A stretch of DNA of 64,000 nucleotides from Tetraselmis striata (GCA_006384855.1 VCJN01002796.1:23009-87008), one strand, 5' to 3'; shown: positions 25,740 through 36,840, counted from the stretch's first letter. Translations and numbers: made by a program. Notes: a model not told the origin generated them from the letters alone.

Positions 25740-27798
25740 GGATGTTGATGTGTACGGGCGGCGTGGGGGGGGTTGGGGGGGGGGGCGCGCCTGACCGCCA
25801 TGGGGCGGGTGGCGGTGGCGTTGAAGGCGGGCGCCGTCCAGTAGGCGGTGTACGCGGTGGAGAGGCCGCCCTCCGTGGCGGAGGGGCTGCGCAGCGAGTT
25901 GAAGGCGGTCTGGGAGCCGGTGTAGCGGCGCAGGCTGCCGTCGGACGGGAAGCGCCAGGTGCCGAGCTGCGGGGCAGGGAGGCGGGACCCCCGCACATCG
26001 CACGTTCCATCAGCTCCATGCCATGTGCCCCTCCCCCCCCCCCCTCCCCCCCCCCCCCCCCCCCCCGTGATCAGCATCAGTGTGGGAAACGTCGCCCCAC
26101 TTCTGGCGGCCCATTCAACTTTGGGCGCAAAGGCCGGCCGGGTCTGCGCCGGGACTGCCCGCGCCTTACTTTGGATGAGCTAGCTTGGCGCATCATTGAC
26201 GACGCCTTCATTTAGTATTGTGCTCGATTAACAGCGCAGCCGTGGCACGGTCCCCTTTAGCGCTTGCCTGCTATGAAAGCGACTAGTATATAGCGGGAAT
26301 TACTTTATTCAGGGTTCTAGGGTTCTAGCGTAATACCGGGACCAAGCTGGCGGCATTGCTATCCCCTCCGCCACATCCTATATTCCTGATCATAATGTCT
26401 GAATTGGGCAGGTTGCATCATCGTTTTCGAAGCTGAAATGAGCCTCAGTCGGCGTATCTATGTCGCTCAACTTGGGAACAGGTCCGAGGGCCATTTTACT
26501 GGAAACTAACCGCTATAAGGTCGGCTCAGTTGAGATGAACCGCGGAACCGCCGAGGAGTAGTGATGCACCGCCCTGGCTGGTCTGGGCGCAGGCAGGCAA
26601 TGCCCATGGCCCGTGGGAGTGTGCTTGCATGGGGAGTCCGGCGGGCAGCGCCACCTGGTTTGCGGCCGACGCGGGGCCGATGTCGGCGTCGCCGTACTCC
26701 GTGCTGAGCAGCACTGCGCAGGAGGAGGGGCAGTAGATGCGTATCCGGTACTCGCGGCCCGGGTAGTAGCGCTCCGGGCAGCAGCGCGCGGGCGGCGTGA
26801 GGTCGGCCTCACTGAGCGGGAACACGTCCAGGCTGATGCGGTCGTCGGTGGGCGCGACCGGGATGCCAAAGGTGCTGCCGTGCAGACCCTGGTGCCATAA
26901 CAGCAGAGGGGCGACGGGTAAGTCCGCCGGCACAGACCTGAGTGGGGAAAAGAGGGGTTTCTTGGGGGGGGGGGTCTTACGCTGGGGCCAAACAGGCTCT
27001 TGGGGTGATAGCCGTAGCCCACAGACTGCAGCCAGCCGCGGCTGCCGCCGTCGCTGCATACTCCCTGCAGCCCCGCCGCCGCGGGGGTCGCCGCAGGCGT
27101 GGGCTGCACCGCCGCTGGCTGCACCTGCGTGAGCCCCCCCGCAGGGTGTCAGCCGATGCCCCTGCGGGAAACCCGCTCTGCCCAGCCTGCCCCGCAGTGC
27201 CCTGCCTGCCGTCGCCTGCTTCCTCCTGCGTCCTCCGCCAGTCAGCCCCCCCTTGAACCCCAGCCTCTCCCGCCATCCTCTCCTTTCCCACCCTTTATAC
27301 CGAATTTGTAGGTGTTTCAGGTGTGAGAGGCTGGTTGCAGAGTCGCCACTAACGCGTTGGCTGCCCCCCAGGATCAGCCTGCCGCTTCCTACCTCCTCCT
27401 GCGCCCTACTCACTGCCGCGCACTTCAGCTGCCCGCCTGCTGCTGTTCCCCTCCCCTCTCGTCAGCTCCTCCCCGCCAGCATAGCCCCAGCCCCCCGAAG
27501 CAAGCCTCGACAACAGGAGCACTAGCCGAGACGGCCGTCTAAAAGCGGCAACCGGGTTGCAGAGTCACCAACGACGTGCTGCGGCAGGTTCGCGTAGCGC
27601 TCGCTGACCGGATCCGACGAGAGGGGGGCAGCAGGTTGCCGAATGCCGCACCGCCACGACGAGCGAGTGCAATACAGCGCGGCATGCCAGCAGCGTACAG
27701 GTACTAGCACGGGTAATGCGGCGAGCGGGGCGCACCCAGCACGCGAGCAGCAGCAGCGCTAGCAGCAGCAGCCCGTTTGGTAAAGCTGCCCCAACCAT
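16242..27798 (-). CDS. Type I membrane protein with Cys-rich and Calx-beta-like repeats, 12 exons
   Basis: Predicted 1261-residue surface protein. In-frame exons, 5' to 3': 27798-27736, 27124-26981, 26888-26655, 25966-25796, 25381-24987, 24152-23996, 23066-22833, 22181-22018, 19948-19639, 19219-18314, 17972-17214 and 16490-16242. Exon 1 encodes a signal peptide (MVGAALPNGLLLLALLLLAC). Residues about 230-265 carry CGDGYMDVHEACEDGN and DGCSAAC, the Myxococcus-type Cys-rich repeat (DUF4215). Calx-beta-like units follow, each ending near a DDD/DND signature (VLDDDVA, VLDNDLV, IVDDDAA, VDDNDAA) and separated by a Thr/Pro stalk. Near residue 1120-1145 a transmembrane helix (GALLGLLNLALAAALLWLCC) precedes a Glu-rich cytoplasmic tail ending in SR and a stop. 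Calx-beta domains usually bind calcium or mediate adhesion; the ligand here is unknown. The exon 9 donor has two phase-0 options and the exon 5 and 10 acceptors are less certain. Confidence 0.8.
20425..21370. repeat. Tandem duplication, period about 530 bp, within an intron
   Basis: Segment 20.43-20.84 kb recurs at 20.97-21.37 kb with high identity. Shared runs include AAAGGACTTTAGTAATAATA, GAAATCGAAAAACGCTT, CAAATCATCTGCCACCTAC, GATTGCTGTTGTCCACTGTT and GGGCCCGTACC. The spacer at 20.87-20.97 kb holds a retroelement 3'-tail-like piece (GATCAACACAGCAAGC, CGCATCCCGCACGAG) that matches the inverted sequence near 50.05 kb. The whole block sits in the intron between exons 8 and 9 of the Calx-beta gene. 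Confidence 0.85.
24281..24865 (+). repeat. Dispersed repeat D, copy 2 (antisense in intron)
   Basis: Colinear with 11.73-12.63 kb but without the TTCTA expansion; at the equivalent place it only reads CCTATTATATTTCTATCCCA. It lies in the intron between exons 5 and 6 of the Calx-beta gene, on the strand opposite to that gene. Confidence 0.65.
25694..25736 (+). repeat. (CA)n microsatellite in intron
   Basis: About 21 CA units just 3' (in gene sense) of the donor-proximal C-rich tract of the Calx-beta gene intron 4. Confidence 0.97.
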
Positions 27799-28117
27799 GC
27801 CGTGTCTACTCTGGCTCTTGCCGTGCGCTGCGTGCGCCATACACCAGGCGAGAGGTGTGGTGAGGGATGAGAGTACGAGTAGGGGTTCGGAACCGCTGCT
27901 GAGTGAACGACGATTATAGCGGAGCGGCGGGGCGCGCATGTCGCGCACCTACCTGCTGCTCCGCGCGCCGCGCAGGTCGTCGTCGCGCCGTACGTACCGT
28001 ACGATAGTGCTGATGATGCGCGCGCGAATGAATAACGCGTCCGCAGTACCCGTGCAACAGACTAGCTACCCTGTAGTACGGTAAGGCGGTGGTATATCCG
28101 AGTCGGGGCTGAGGGTT

Positions 28118-28240
28118 TTTCCTGCCCCCGAGACAGGACTGGCACCAGTGAAACCCTTGCAGCGTCTCTACGACGGCCGTTTACGCAGCGATCCAGTTAC
28201 GGAAAAGCCCTGGTAGGCGACGCTCCGTTGTAGTCATCAA
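28118..28240 (-). repeat. Dispersed repeat B, copy 2
   Basis: Reverse complement of repeat B. It contains CCCTTGCAGCGTCTCTACGA, CGGCCGTTTACGCAGCGATC and CAGTTACGGAAAAGCCCTGG. In minus-strand sense an A-rich stretch follows the GGGGGC end. Confidence 0.8.
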
Positions 28241-28659
28241 GCAAATTGCCGAAGGATTCTGCAAGACTAATTACCGGACAGTGATAAAATTTCCAACACT
28301 ATTGGATCACCGTCTAAAACACTGCCATGAAAGGGGCTGAGGGCATGTCGACGAGTGATATGCGGGGATGATTCCCATATATAATTTCGAGTATAATCCT
28401 GAGAGTGCCTATCATTTATAATTATATACTGACACAGCAGGGGTGGGTTGCATGCAAAACCAATATAATAATCACTCCACAATAATTATCCTTAATGACC
28501 CCCATCAATCAGCCTGAGCAGCACAGCTCCTGCACATCGGGGCCTCGGCGCGGAGCCGACTGTCCCCATACTCGTAAGAGTAATCATTTTAATGAAGCGC
28601 GGCTTTTGTGGATCTCCTGGTATAGGTACTGCTTTTAACGGTGGATTTGTTCCTGCTTT

Positions 28660-28714
28660 TTTTTTGGTGATTTCCTGATATCGCCTTCTGCTGCTAGCTC
28701 ATGTAAATAATATA
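28660..28714 (+). repeat. Dispersed repeat C, copy 1
   Basis: A T-run, then GGTGATTTCCTGATATCGCC, TTCTGCTGCTAGCTCATGTA and AATAATATA. Nearly identical copies lie at 33.77-33.83 kb and 36.03-36.08 kb in the same orientation. Confidence 0.75.
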
Positions 28715-28794
28715 ATTTGTTCCTGCTGGCCTTTTGTAAATATTCAAACCAGTAATCCTGCCATTATGTACTGCTCGTGTGAATTGCGGAAGCG

Positions 28795-29420
28795 CTAGTA
28801 ACAAATCCATCGCTAAAAGCAGGACCTGTACTAGGAGATCAACGCAAAGCCCGCCTGTAACAGTGGCCCGCAGCCAGCGCGAGGCGGGACTACGGGTGAA
28901 TGTTGCGCGTCTAGTTCAAAGTCCGGGCCACCTGTGCACGTGAGTGCGAGTAGGGCAACCGCTGGCCGGGTTGTGCAATTTCGGCAACTTCGGATGGCAG
29001 ACGAATCTTTGCCGTCATATGACGCCGCGAGCACGCTCTCGAGCCGCCAAGCTCGCCACTACTCCGACGAAATCTCCAGCGAGCAAGGCCGCCCTCCTGA
29101 CGAGCTCGGGTGATGCACCGGGTGCCTCGCGATGAGAGGGCGCCCCGGTCCGGTGCCAAGCACACGGCAACGCGTACCGTGCGGCGAACCCCCTTGCTCA
29201 CCTCACCCTCTGTGCCGAACACCATGCCCGTGTACTCTGAAGAAACACATGCTACTGAAGGACGGGTCCGAGCTTACCGAGACGTGGTACCAGGTGGAGC
29301 AGTGCCTAAACGTCCCGTACATCAAGGCCACTTTGGGTGGGCCCTTCTGCGCCGGCTCCGTGCCGTGCCATGCCGCATCCCGCAGCAACCGCCGACCCAT
29401 GTATCCCTATACTCGTACTT
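28795..29420 (-). mobile_element. Retroelement 3' end, minus strand
   Basis: In minus-strand sense it matches the plus-strand block at 49.6-50.1 kb: DAAWHxTxPxQKG, then ADRGALSSRGTRC and TRARQE, then GGSRACS, then GGTTCAGAGTCCGGGCCAC-like DNA. The tail reaches GATCAACGCAAAGCCCGC and AGTAACAAATCCATCGC (in plus orientation), as at 20.88 kb and 34.81 kb. Frames are broken. The copy is 5' truncated. Confidence 0.6.
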
Positions 29421-30114
29421 GAATGCGTACGTCGTAGTTGAAGACGTGATGATGCTACTCGTAGTGACGGTCGTGCGATATGCAACCGGCGCCCGGAGCC
29501 TAGTGCAAAAAGTAGTATGTTGGTACATGCCGTCTCACGCATCGTATTATTACAGGTTCTCATCTTCAGCATGGGATTGCGTTGTCGGTGATGCTGCCGT
29601 AGTACAGTCGAGGATCGGTCGCAGAATAAACAGACGAGATGACGGAGCCGTACTCATAGATCGCTGTGCTCCGAGATTGTGCAGCCGGTCCACTGTAGTG
29701 CAACCAGTCCACTATAGCAGCGGCGCTATGCCGCTTGATAGCAGTGAAGCAGAAGGCGCTACTGAATCTGTTGAATTATTTACAGCCATATGAGCGGGGA
29801 CAACTGCTAGCTGTTGATGCGCGCCCGCATCACGGCACCGGCTGCCAGCCGCCGGCGCGAGGTACAGCAGCACTTGGTTTTACACGCACAGCCGCCGCTC
29901 ACTTCCGGCGGCTGCAATCGATGGAGGCAGCCCACGATGGATACTGACAATCTCTATACTATCCATATCAGTCGATATCCCCAGCCAGGCGGAGGATGCG
30001 TCCGCCAGGATGTGCGCCGCCGGATGCAAAGCAACACATAGCGCGGATGGCATGTGATATGCAGGCAGGGGGCACTTTATGCGAGGTACACTTCACCACA
30101 AAACTCACGACCGC

Positions 30115-33100
30115 CTACAGCCACTGCAGGCGCGGCGACGCGACCAGCTGCTCCCACAGCTGGTCCGGCTCCGCCGTCAGGTCGTCCCACGAGGCGTGCA
30201 CAAAGCCCCAGCCGCCGGTGCGGATCTCGCCCTCCAGCTGCCCGTCCGCCCAGGAGGAAATGCCGTGAAACATGCGCAGGAGGTGCGGCGGGGCGGCCGC
30301 CGGCAGCTGCGTCAGCTGGGCGGCCATCTCGCGGGTCTGCTCCGAGATAAACGCCTGCGGGCCTGCGGCGTCACAAGAGGGGCGGGACGGGGGGAGGGGG
30401 AGGGGGCATCTGTGTCAGTGTGCCACTTCTGTTGCCGCACCGGAGACACAAGACTCGTCGGCGGGGTGCGGCCGCACCGCCCGCGCCGGCATGCGTGATG
30501 TTCACCGGCACTGCAAACGCGGCGCCCGCGTTGGGGACGTCGTGCAGGAGGACGCGCTCCAGCGCGGGGGTGCCCGGGTGCGCCATGCCCACGGGGCCGC
30601 CGACAAAGTGGCGCACGCGGCGGTGCCGCACCGGGTCCTCTGTGCACCCAGGGCCGCCGGGGGCGCGTCAGTCCGGAGAAAGAAAAGGAGGGGGTGGGCG
30701 TGCTGGGGGACGGGGGGCAGAGGAACTGCCATCCCCGTGCTGGCAACGGCAGGCGCAGTTATGGGCCCTCTCAGAGCAGCATCAGGGTGATACCATCGTG
30801 ATGACGAGGACGGACACTCACACAAACATTATATATATATCATACTTACTATACTTTACCATATACATATTATGTTTTCATTATAGATATGTCAGTTTTA
30901 CTGTATATCCTTCGTTTATTTTACATATTCAGTTCATTATATAATTCAGACATTATATTTGCCATACATACTAGCGCGCACCCACATGGCTCCCCAGACA
31001 GAGCGGCGGTCGCAAACGCGAGGTGCTCTGTCTTACCGCACAGTACCAGGGTACATTAAAAAGTTGGCTGCTCGAGGAATCAGCCAGCTATCCCAATTCC
31101 AAACAACATGTGTCGCCATCCATGCCAAATGACACTGCATGCGGTAGCAGCGTCCGGCGGTGGCTCCATCACTCGGCGTCGCACCGCCCTCGGGGGGGGT
31201 GCAGGCGGCGCACCTGGGGGGTACTCCGCCAGGCGGCGCGGGTCCAGCGGCTTGGTGAGCATGATGCCGCTCGCGCCCGCCGCGCTGTGCTGGTACACCA
31301 GCACCACGCTCTGCCGGAAGATGCTGTTGTGCAGCTCCTCGGAGGCCACGAGCAGCACGCCCGGCTGCCGGCAGGGAGGCACCAGAGCTTGTCAGCGGGA
31401 GAACGTTTAAAGAGAGAGTGAAGAGCCGGTGCAGATTGCCCGCGCTGTCGGCGGGCGCCTCACCGCGAGGCCCTCCACGCGCTCGCCGTGCCGGATGAGC
31501 ACCATGCCCAGCCGCCCAAAGCCGTCCACGCGCATGACGACGCGCAGCCCGCGCGCGTGCATCGTGGCCAGCAGGCTGCCCAGGAGCAGCGCCGCCGTGA
31601 GCAGCAGGCTGTGCGACCGTGTGCCCAGCAGCAGCATCAGCATCAGCGCCAGGTGCGGCCAGGGCGGGCCTGCGGCGGGGCGTGCGAGCGGTGGCGCGGG
31701 GCACAGGAGGGGCGGGGGGGGAGGGGGGGGGGAGGTCAGCTCCCAAGCCGCCCGCCGCCCAACGGAGGACAGCAGCACCCGGCTTGACACACAGCGAAGC
31801 AAAGGGGGAACATATGTACGGGGTGCCCCGTGACACGCTGGACGGGAATCGCCCGGCCAGGAAACGAGGCACAACCGGACCGATCGCATCGCCGCACTCT
31901 ACTGGTATGCTCCTTGTGATTGCAGCGTGGTGTCGGTACCGGTGACACCAAAGGAATACTGCGCAGCATGTCAGCACACTGTCCAGGAAGACAGTTTCGC
32001 GGAGTGGTACGTTGATGTCACGGACGGTTTTAGTACACATTTCACACCCGCGATGACGGCGCCACTTGAGGCTGGAGCTGGCGACTCCCGGGGCGCTATC
32101 ACTCTAGATGGGAGCGTGCAGATCCGGCAGATTGCCAAGACAGCGAAAGCTTGGTTGCCCCCGGCCGCCCGGACGCACCTGTGAGGCCAAACGCGAGGAG
32201 GCTGATGCACAGCGCGCCGCCCAGGCCGCGCAGGCCGGCCACCATGCGCGCGCTCCATTCCGGCCGCGGAGGCGGCACGCTGAACTTGGTCTGGCACACG
32301 CTGCACTTCTCGGCGCGCTCTGGCGAGCGGCGGGCGGACATGCGGTAGCGATCATCGGCATTTGAGGCAAGAAGGGAACGGCGGTGAGCAGGTGGTGGTA
32401 GCATGCAGCGACAGCATGTGCCAAACGCATGCCGCCATGTATCGCAAAGCAGGCGCAGCGCATGCGTTGGCCAAGGCCGCTGAGGATCGACGATGGGCTG
32501 GTGACACTCTTGACCGGCATGCGGGCTCACCGTCATCCGCGCTGCGCTGGGATGCCAGCACGCTCTCCTGCCACTTGCGCAGGCACTTGAAGTGCACGTA
32601 CTGCTGGGTCCCTGCGCACAGCATCATGGGCACAGGGAAGCCGCTCAGGCTCCAACATGAGCATGGTTTGGGGGGTGCTGTTTGGGTTCCGAATCGATAA
32701 ACGCGTTGAGCTGCGGATTTAGATGAGCAGCAATTGGGCAGCTGTCGCTGTCGGGCGCATGCGAGCGGCGCTCTGCCAGAACCTGATGCCCTTGGCGGAG
32801 CAACCGCATGCTGGAAAGCGCTCAGTGTCGGCGCAGCTGCACAGCATGTTGGCGACGCATTTTCTCGGACTCGCCGACTACATTCCATGGAAACGCATAT
32901 GACGACTGTACTACAGGCATCAAAATTAATGAGCGGGTGGGTCTTAATCCGTGCGCGCAGGCTGCACCCCACAAGTCGCCAAACCGATTGCTGCCCTGTG
33001 GGCGTACATCCTTATCTTCCCTCGAGCTAGCCGGCCCTAGTAGTCGCACAATGAATGCGATGGTGAGTGGTGGACATATACGCATTTACATCTAGCATTG

Positions 33101-34583
33101 GTGATATGCTACATCTTGCCAGACGTAAATGCGTTATATCGCATGTACGCGGCGGTGTACACCTAGGGTTATCTAGGGTATTTCTATGATGTTGCGGCTA
33201 TCTTGCGTTGCGAGCCCATGGCCGCTCTTGGCACATGCGCTTCAAAAATCAGCGATACCCGCCTGCTAAGTCCGCGCCAAGTCTGCGCACCGTGCTTCGC
33301 CTGCGGGCGGGCCCGCGTCACTACGAGGAAATCTGCCCACTGTGCGAATCAAACCTGCGCACGTGTGTGCGCGCGTACGGAGAGCGCTGCTTAAACGCTC
33401 AGACCGCAGCCCGACAATAACAATGGTGCTTTGTTTTGTTATACATACCCGGTACCGAACGGCCCGTACCCCGTGGGGCACCGATTTGAAGTTGACCTGT
33501 TAAAGAACGTTCATTGCTTTTGACGCATGTAGTAGAGCGATTATTGTCCCTTGCTATGTAGCGATTGCCTGTAGCGCGACCATTAATGCGCGTTACGTCA
33601 TTCTGACTGGATCTGAGTAAATGAATTCCGATCGCGCGTTAGCGCGCACGTACTCATAGTGATGTATGTTAAATGATTTAATACCGTATGCGGGTAGCGA
33701 ACATTCTTGCACAGTTGCATTCCCCTGATATATGTATAGCGACCATATGATACCTGTAGGGACTTTTATTTTGGTGATTTCCGATATCGCCTTCTGCTGC
33801 TAGCCCATGTAAATAATATACCTGTAGGGACTAGTACTGCTGCAATGCTGCGTGCATTGTAAATCACATAATTGGAAATTTGGCAGTCGCTTGATCCCGA
33901 TACCATCCGATGCTAGATGCTATGCGCAACGCCGCCGGTAGGCCTGGCGTCATTCAGCGCGCGTCCTGCGCGGCTGCGAGACGCCGCGCGTGGCCTGTCC
34001 GCGTGTGTCCTCGTCAGCAAACAGCCGTCGACGCGGCGGGGTGCGGAGCTCCGGAACGACGCCGCGTCGAGCCCGGCCCCCCGCCCCCCCCCGCCCCCAC
34101 CCCCCGCTCCCAGGCCAAGAAGGCTACCCCACGCCTAGGCTTGGAGACAACATAAGCGCCTATGGTCGCCCGTAGATATGTCAGCAGCTTTGCCCTGCCG
34201 GTCGCGACTGTCGCACTGCCAGGCACTGCCAGGCACTACTCCGATCGGGCAAAGAAAAACGAAAAACAAATCCCGGAGGACGGAGAGCCAACCCTATGAA
34301 CCGCTCCGGAAGACGGGCACGTAGCCTGTCAGCCGCGCTAAGCCAAGACTCCCCGCACACTAAGGCTGAGGTCCAAGTGATGCCATGTGCAGGGATGGCA
34401 CAGCAATCAAAGCGGTTCGCCGGACGCACCGATGCAGCTGCAGGGCGACAGCAGCTCGCCGACTTCGTGCGTCTCCTCGAAGCAAATCCGGCACATGTAC
34501 AACTCTCCCACCTGCTTGCCAGCAGTTAGTGCGCCCCGTGCCGTTTTCTCCTCCCCCTGCAGCGTCGCTGTCACGGTCATCAT
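30115..34583 (-). CDS. RING-CH (RINGv) zinc finger / membrane / AlgH-YqgE fusion protein, 7 exons
   Basis: Predicted 368 residues. Exons keep frame throughout: 34583-34430, 32611-32531, 32319-32179, 31669-31464, 31364-31214, 30639-30506 and 30354-30115. A complete C4HC3 RINGv finger is visible: C31 and C34 (MCRICFEE), C48 and C50 (SPCSC), H58 and C61 (YVHFKCLRKW), C84 and C87 (CSVCQTKF). Its halves sit on exons separated by an 1.8-kb intron. Three hydrophobic segments follow at about 105-175. Residues about 195-368 match AlgH/YqgE (DUF179/UPF0301): GVLLVASEELHNSIFRQSVV, GIMLTKPL, HFVGGPVG and DGQLEGEIRTGGWGF. MARCH-type RINGv proteins are membrane E3 ubiquitin ligases; AlgH-family function is unsettled. 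I infer an E3 ligase whose cytosolic or lumenal C-terminus is an AlgH fold. Confidence 0.85.
30815..30980. other. AT-rich island in an intron
   Basis: A sharp AT-rich stretch (TATATATATC, TTTATTTTACATATTCAG) lies in the intron between exons 5 and 6 of the RING-CH/AlgH gene, in otherwise GC-rich surroundings. No coding or structured element recognised. Confidence 0.6.
33771..33830 (+). repeat. Dispersed repeat C, copy 2 (in intron)
   Basis: TTTTGGTGATTTCCGATATC then GCCTTCTGCTGCTAGCCCAT and GTAAATAATATACC, inside intron 1 of the RING-CH/AlgH gene and antisense to it. Confidence 0.75.
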
Positions 34584-34794
34584 GATGCGCAGTGGGGACG
34601 GGTCACTTCGCCCGACCGGGGAGCGTGGCAGCTACAGCTGAGGCAAGGCTGGGCGCCGGTGGTTGGAGTCGCACTCGGCTCGCGCGGCAGTGACAAAAAA
34701 ATGCGACCTCGGCACCACGCGCAGCAAACTGAGATTATCAAGAGCATCCTGTCGTCTGGCGGTGTGGCTGTGCGCTGTAGTCGTTACAGGGTTC

Positions 34795-34935
34795 TGGTGT
34801 GAATTACAAAAGGGCCAGTAACAAATCCACCGCTACTGCAGTCGTACTGAAAGATCGACATCGTCGTCACAGGGTAAGGAAACTACTGGTGTGAATTACA
34901 AAAAGGGCAGTTCCCCAGAATATAAGAATGAAACT
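34795..34935. repeat. Retroelement tail repeats
   Basis: Two tail-like pieces sit close together. TGTGAATTACAAAAGGGCCA with GTAACAAATCCACCGCTAC is at 34.80 kb. TGTGAATTACAAAAAGGGCA with GTTCCCCAGAAT is at 34.88 kb and matches 7.55 kb. No gene is seen between 34584 and 35100. Confidence 0.5.
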
Positions 34936-35099
34936 ACTGGTACTCCCAGCAGCATCACGTTCCATCATCGTTCCAGCATTAATATTGTCATCGATGGTCG
35001 CGACTTGATACCCTGCGCCTGTACAGCGCGTGCGGGCCGGGCTCCCTATCGCTTTTCCAGTCGGATCACGAGTCAGCCCGCAAGATTCCCCATGCTGCT

Positions 35100-36005
35100 T
35101 ATTCGGTCGCCGCTGCGCGGGTACTTGGCCTTTGCCCGCGCGGAGGTTCCGCGCTTGTCATTTGCCCTGGGCTCACTTGTGGTATTGATCCCTTATGGCT
35201 TCGCTCTACGGATGGCTCGAACCGGAGCGCTACGGATTTCATCGTGGATCATCTACCCATATGCCCCGTAGCGAACTACAAGCACCGCATGCATACCGCT
35301 TTGAAGAATCTGTGGGCATCTGTGGCAATTGATGCGGGGGCGGTGCTTGACCGGGACCGCTCGGGAGCCGGCGACTTGACCCTTGAGACAAGTGGGCTGC
35401 GCCCAGCGGACCGCTCGCGGCCGTCGGACCTGACGCTGGCGGGGTGGGGGGGAAGGGCGGTGTGCGATTACATGATCGACTTCGCGTGCGTGCGTGTCCT
35501 CCACGACCCCCACTTGGGGCAACGACCCCTGCTGGCGCACCCCGGGAATTGAGGCGACCAAGGCGGAGCATGGTAAGTTGGCAGCGGACCGGGCGTCTTC
35601 CGCCCCAGTGCAGGGTGTTCACCGGTACTACCCTTTTGTGGTTGAGGAGCGCGGCCGTCTCGGGAAGTCCGATTTTGACGGTGGTCTACATCTTCGCGGT
35701 GCTGGTGGCTGTGCGCAACTTTCCTGGCGGTCCTTCCGCCCCGACCTCATGCTTCCTTCGTGGTCAATCCGTTCAGGCACTTCGGAACTTTGTCGCCAGC
35801 CAACTTGCTGAGTTCCGCCGTCACCTGTCGCGCACACGGCGGGGGCTGTTGCAGCGGGTCTCGGCTTGCGTGCATGGTACCATGGGCGGCATTCTCTCTG
35901 CCTGTGTGCAGATGGCCAAGTCTGATGCGTGGGCTCGTGCCCATTCTGCGTCTTCTCATGTTACTGTTCTCATGTTACTGCTTCCACCTCGCAGTCGTTG
36001 TAGAG
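35100..36005 (+). mobile_element. Retroelement C-terminal fragment with restriction-like endonuclease
   Basis: One frame runs from about 35150 to 35820: CGIDPLW, DHLPICPVANYKHRMHTALK, RPSDLTLAGWGGRAVCDYMI, ATKAEHGKLAADRAS and YYPFVVEERGRLG. The R-P-S-D, later D and later K, plus the YPFVVEERGRLG end, parallel the RPADV...DTT...AERHK...VPFAVSEFGSLAP pattern at 1.66-1.92 kb. The sequence after it is shared with 2.79-3.14 kb. The reverse transcriptase part is absent. The copy is apparently dead. Confidence 0.6.
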
Positions 36006-36022
36006 GACCTTTCTGATTGTTC

Positions 36023-36078
36023 TTTTTTTTGGCGATTTCCTGATATCGCCTTCTGCTGCTAGCTTATGTAGCGATCGC
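36023..36078 (+). repeat. Dispersed repeat C, copy 3
   Basis: TCTTTTTTTTGGCGATTTCC then TGATATCGCCTTCTGCTGCT and AGCTTATGTA. It abuts a perfect hairpin beginning at 36068. Confidence 0.75.
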
Positions 36079-36126
36079 TAGTATTCCCGGATCACAGCCG
36101 GGAATACTAATTACTATAGTCGCTAC
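36068..36126. other. Nested perfect hairpin
   Basis: Inner stem TAGTATTCCCGG (36079-36090) pairs perfectly with CCGGGAATACTA (36098-36109) around a 7-nt loop. An outer stem GTAGCGA (36068-36074) pairs with TCGCTAC (36120-36126). Confidence 0.85.
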
Positions 36127-36719
36127 CTGTACGACGCCGATATTTGTTTTACTACGCGGATTGGCCGCGCAGCAGTCGCACAGCGCTGACATCCACTTGG
36201 TTATTATTCACGTATCGTCGTCGGTGGTCGGCTGATTGAACGTAGTACACCGCCCGTCACCGCAACACATATGGATTGACCTGTAGGTAAATTTAGCTAA
36301 ATCCCTCCGTGCTCGGTGCGATGCGCTAGCTCGAACATCCGCCTCTTGCGCGGGGTGCGGGCCCTTTTAGTAGCGGCTGCGCATAGCGACTACTGCTGAT
36401 CTCGTAGCGCCACTGTTTTGGGTGGGTGATTTGATACAGGCCTCTTGTAATTCACACCAGTACGACGACACATTTATGAAGTTATATCACACGTTTGTTC
36501 GTTTTGCGGGGCATTGTGATTTTGTGGACTCGTCATTGTCCCCAGCTACATTTTCTTCTACTTAGTACGTGCGCTGCGGATATGCTGGTCGCTTTTTAGG
36601 CTCAATCCTTAATTAGCCATATAATCCTTCGTCGCAAATGGGGAACAGAACTCAGTCTCTCATCGCCGCGATGTGTAACGCGATGGGCACCAACTGCGTC
36701 CAGGGAATAGTTACGTGGG

Positions 36720-36840
36720 AGAAAAGTCGCCTACCTAGGGCTTTCCGTTTCAGGATTGCTGCCTAAACGATTCTCGGTTGAAAGGCTGCCGTAGAGACGC
36801 TGCAAGGGTGCGAGTGCTGTCCCAGGGGCGAAACAATATA
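36720..36840 (+). repeat. Dispersed repeat B, copy 3
   Basis: GTCGCCTACCTAGGGCTTTC, GATTGCTGCCTAAACG, an inserted TTCTCGGTTGAAAGG, then GTAGAGACGCTGCAAGGGTG and GCTGTCCCAGGGGCGAAAC. Confidence 0.75.

Noticed and set aside
36243-36300. GTACACCGCCCGTCACC resembling the 3' end of small-subunit rRNA
   Set aside because: Only about 17 bases match; the conserved flanks of 18S or organellar 12S rRNA are missing. Treated as chance.
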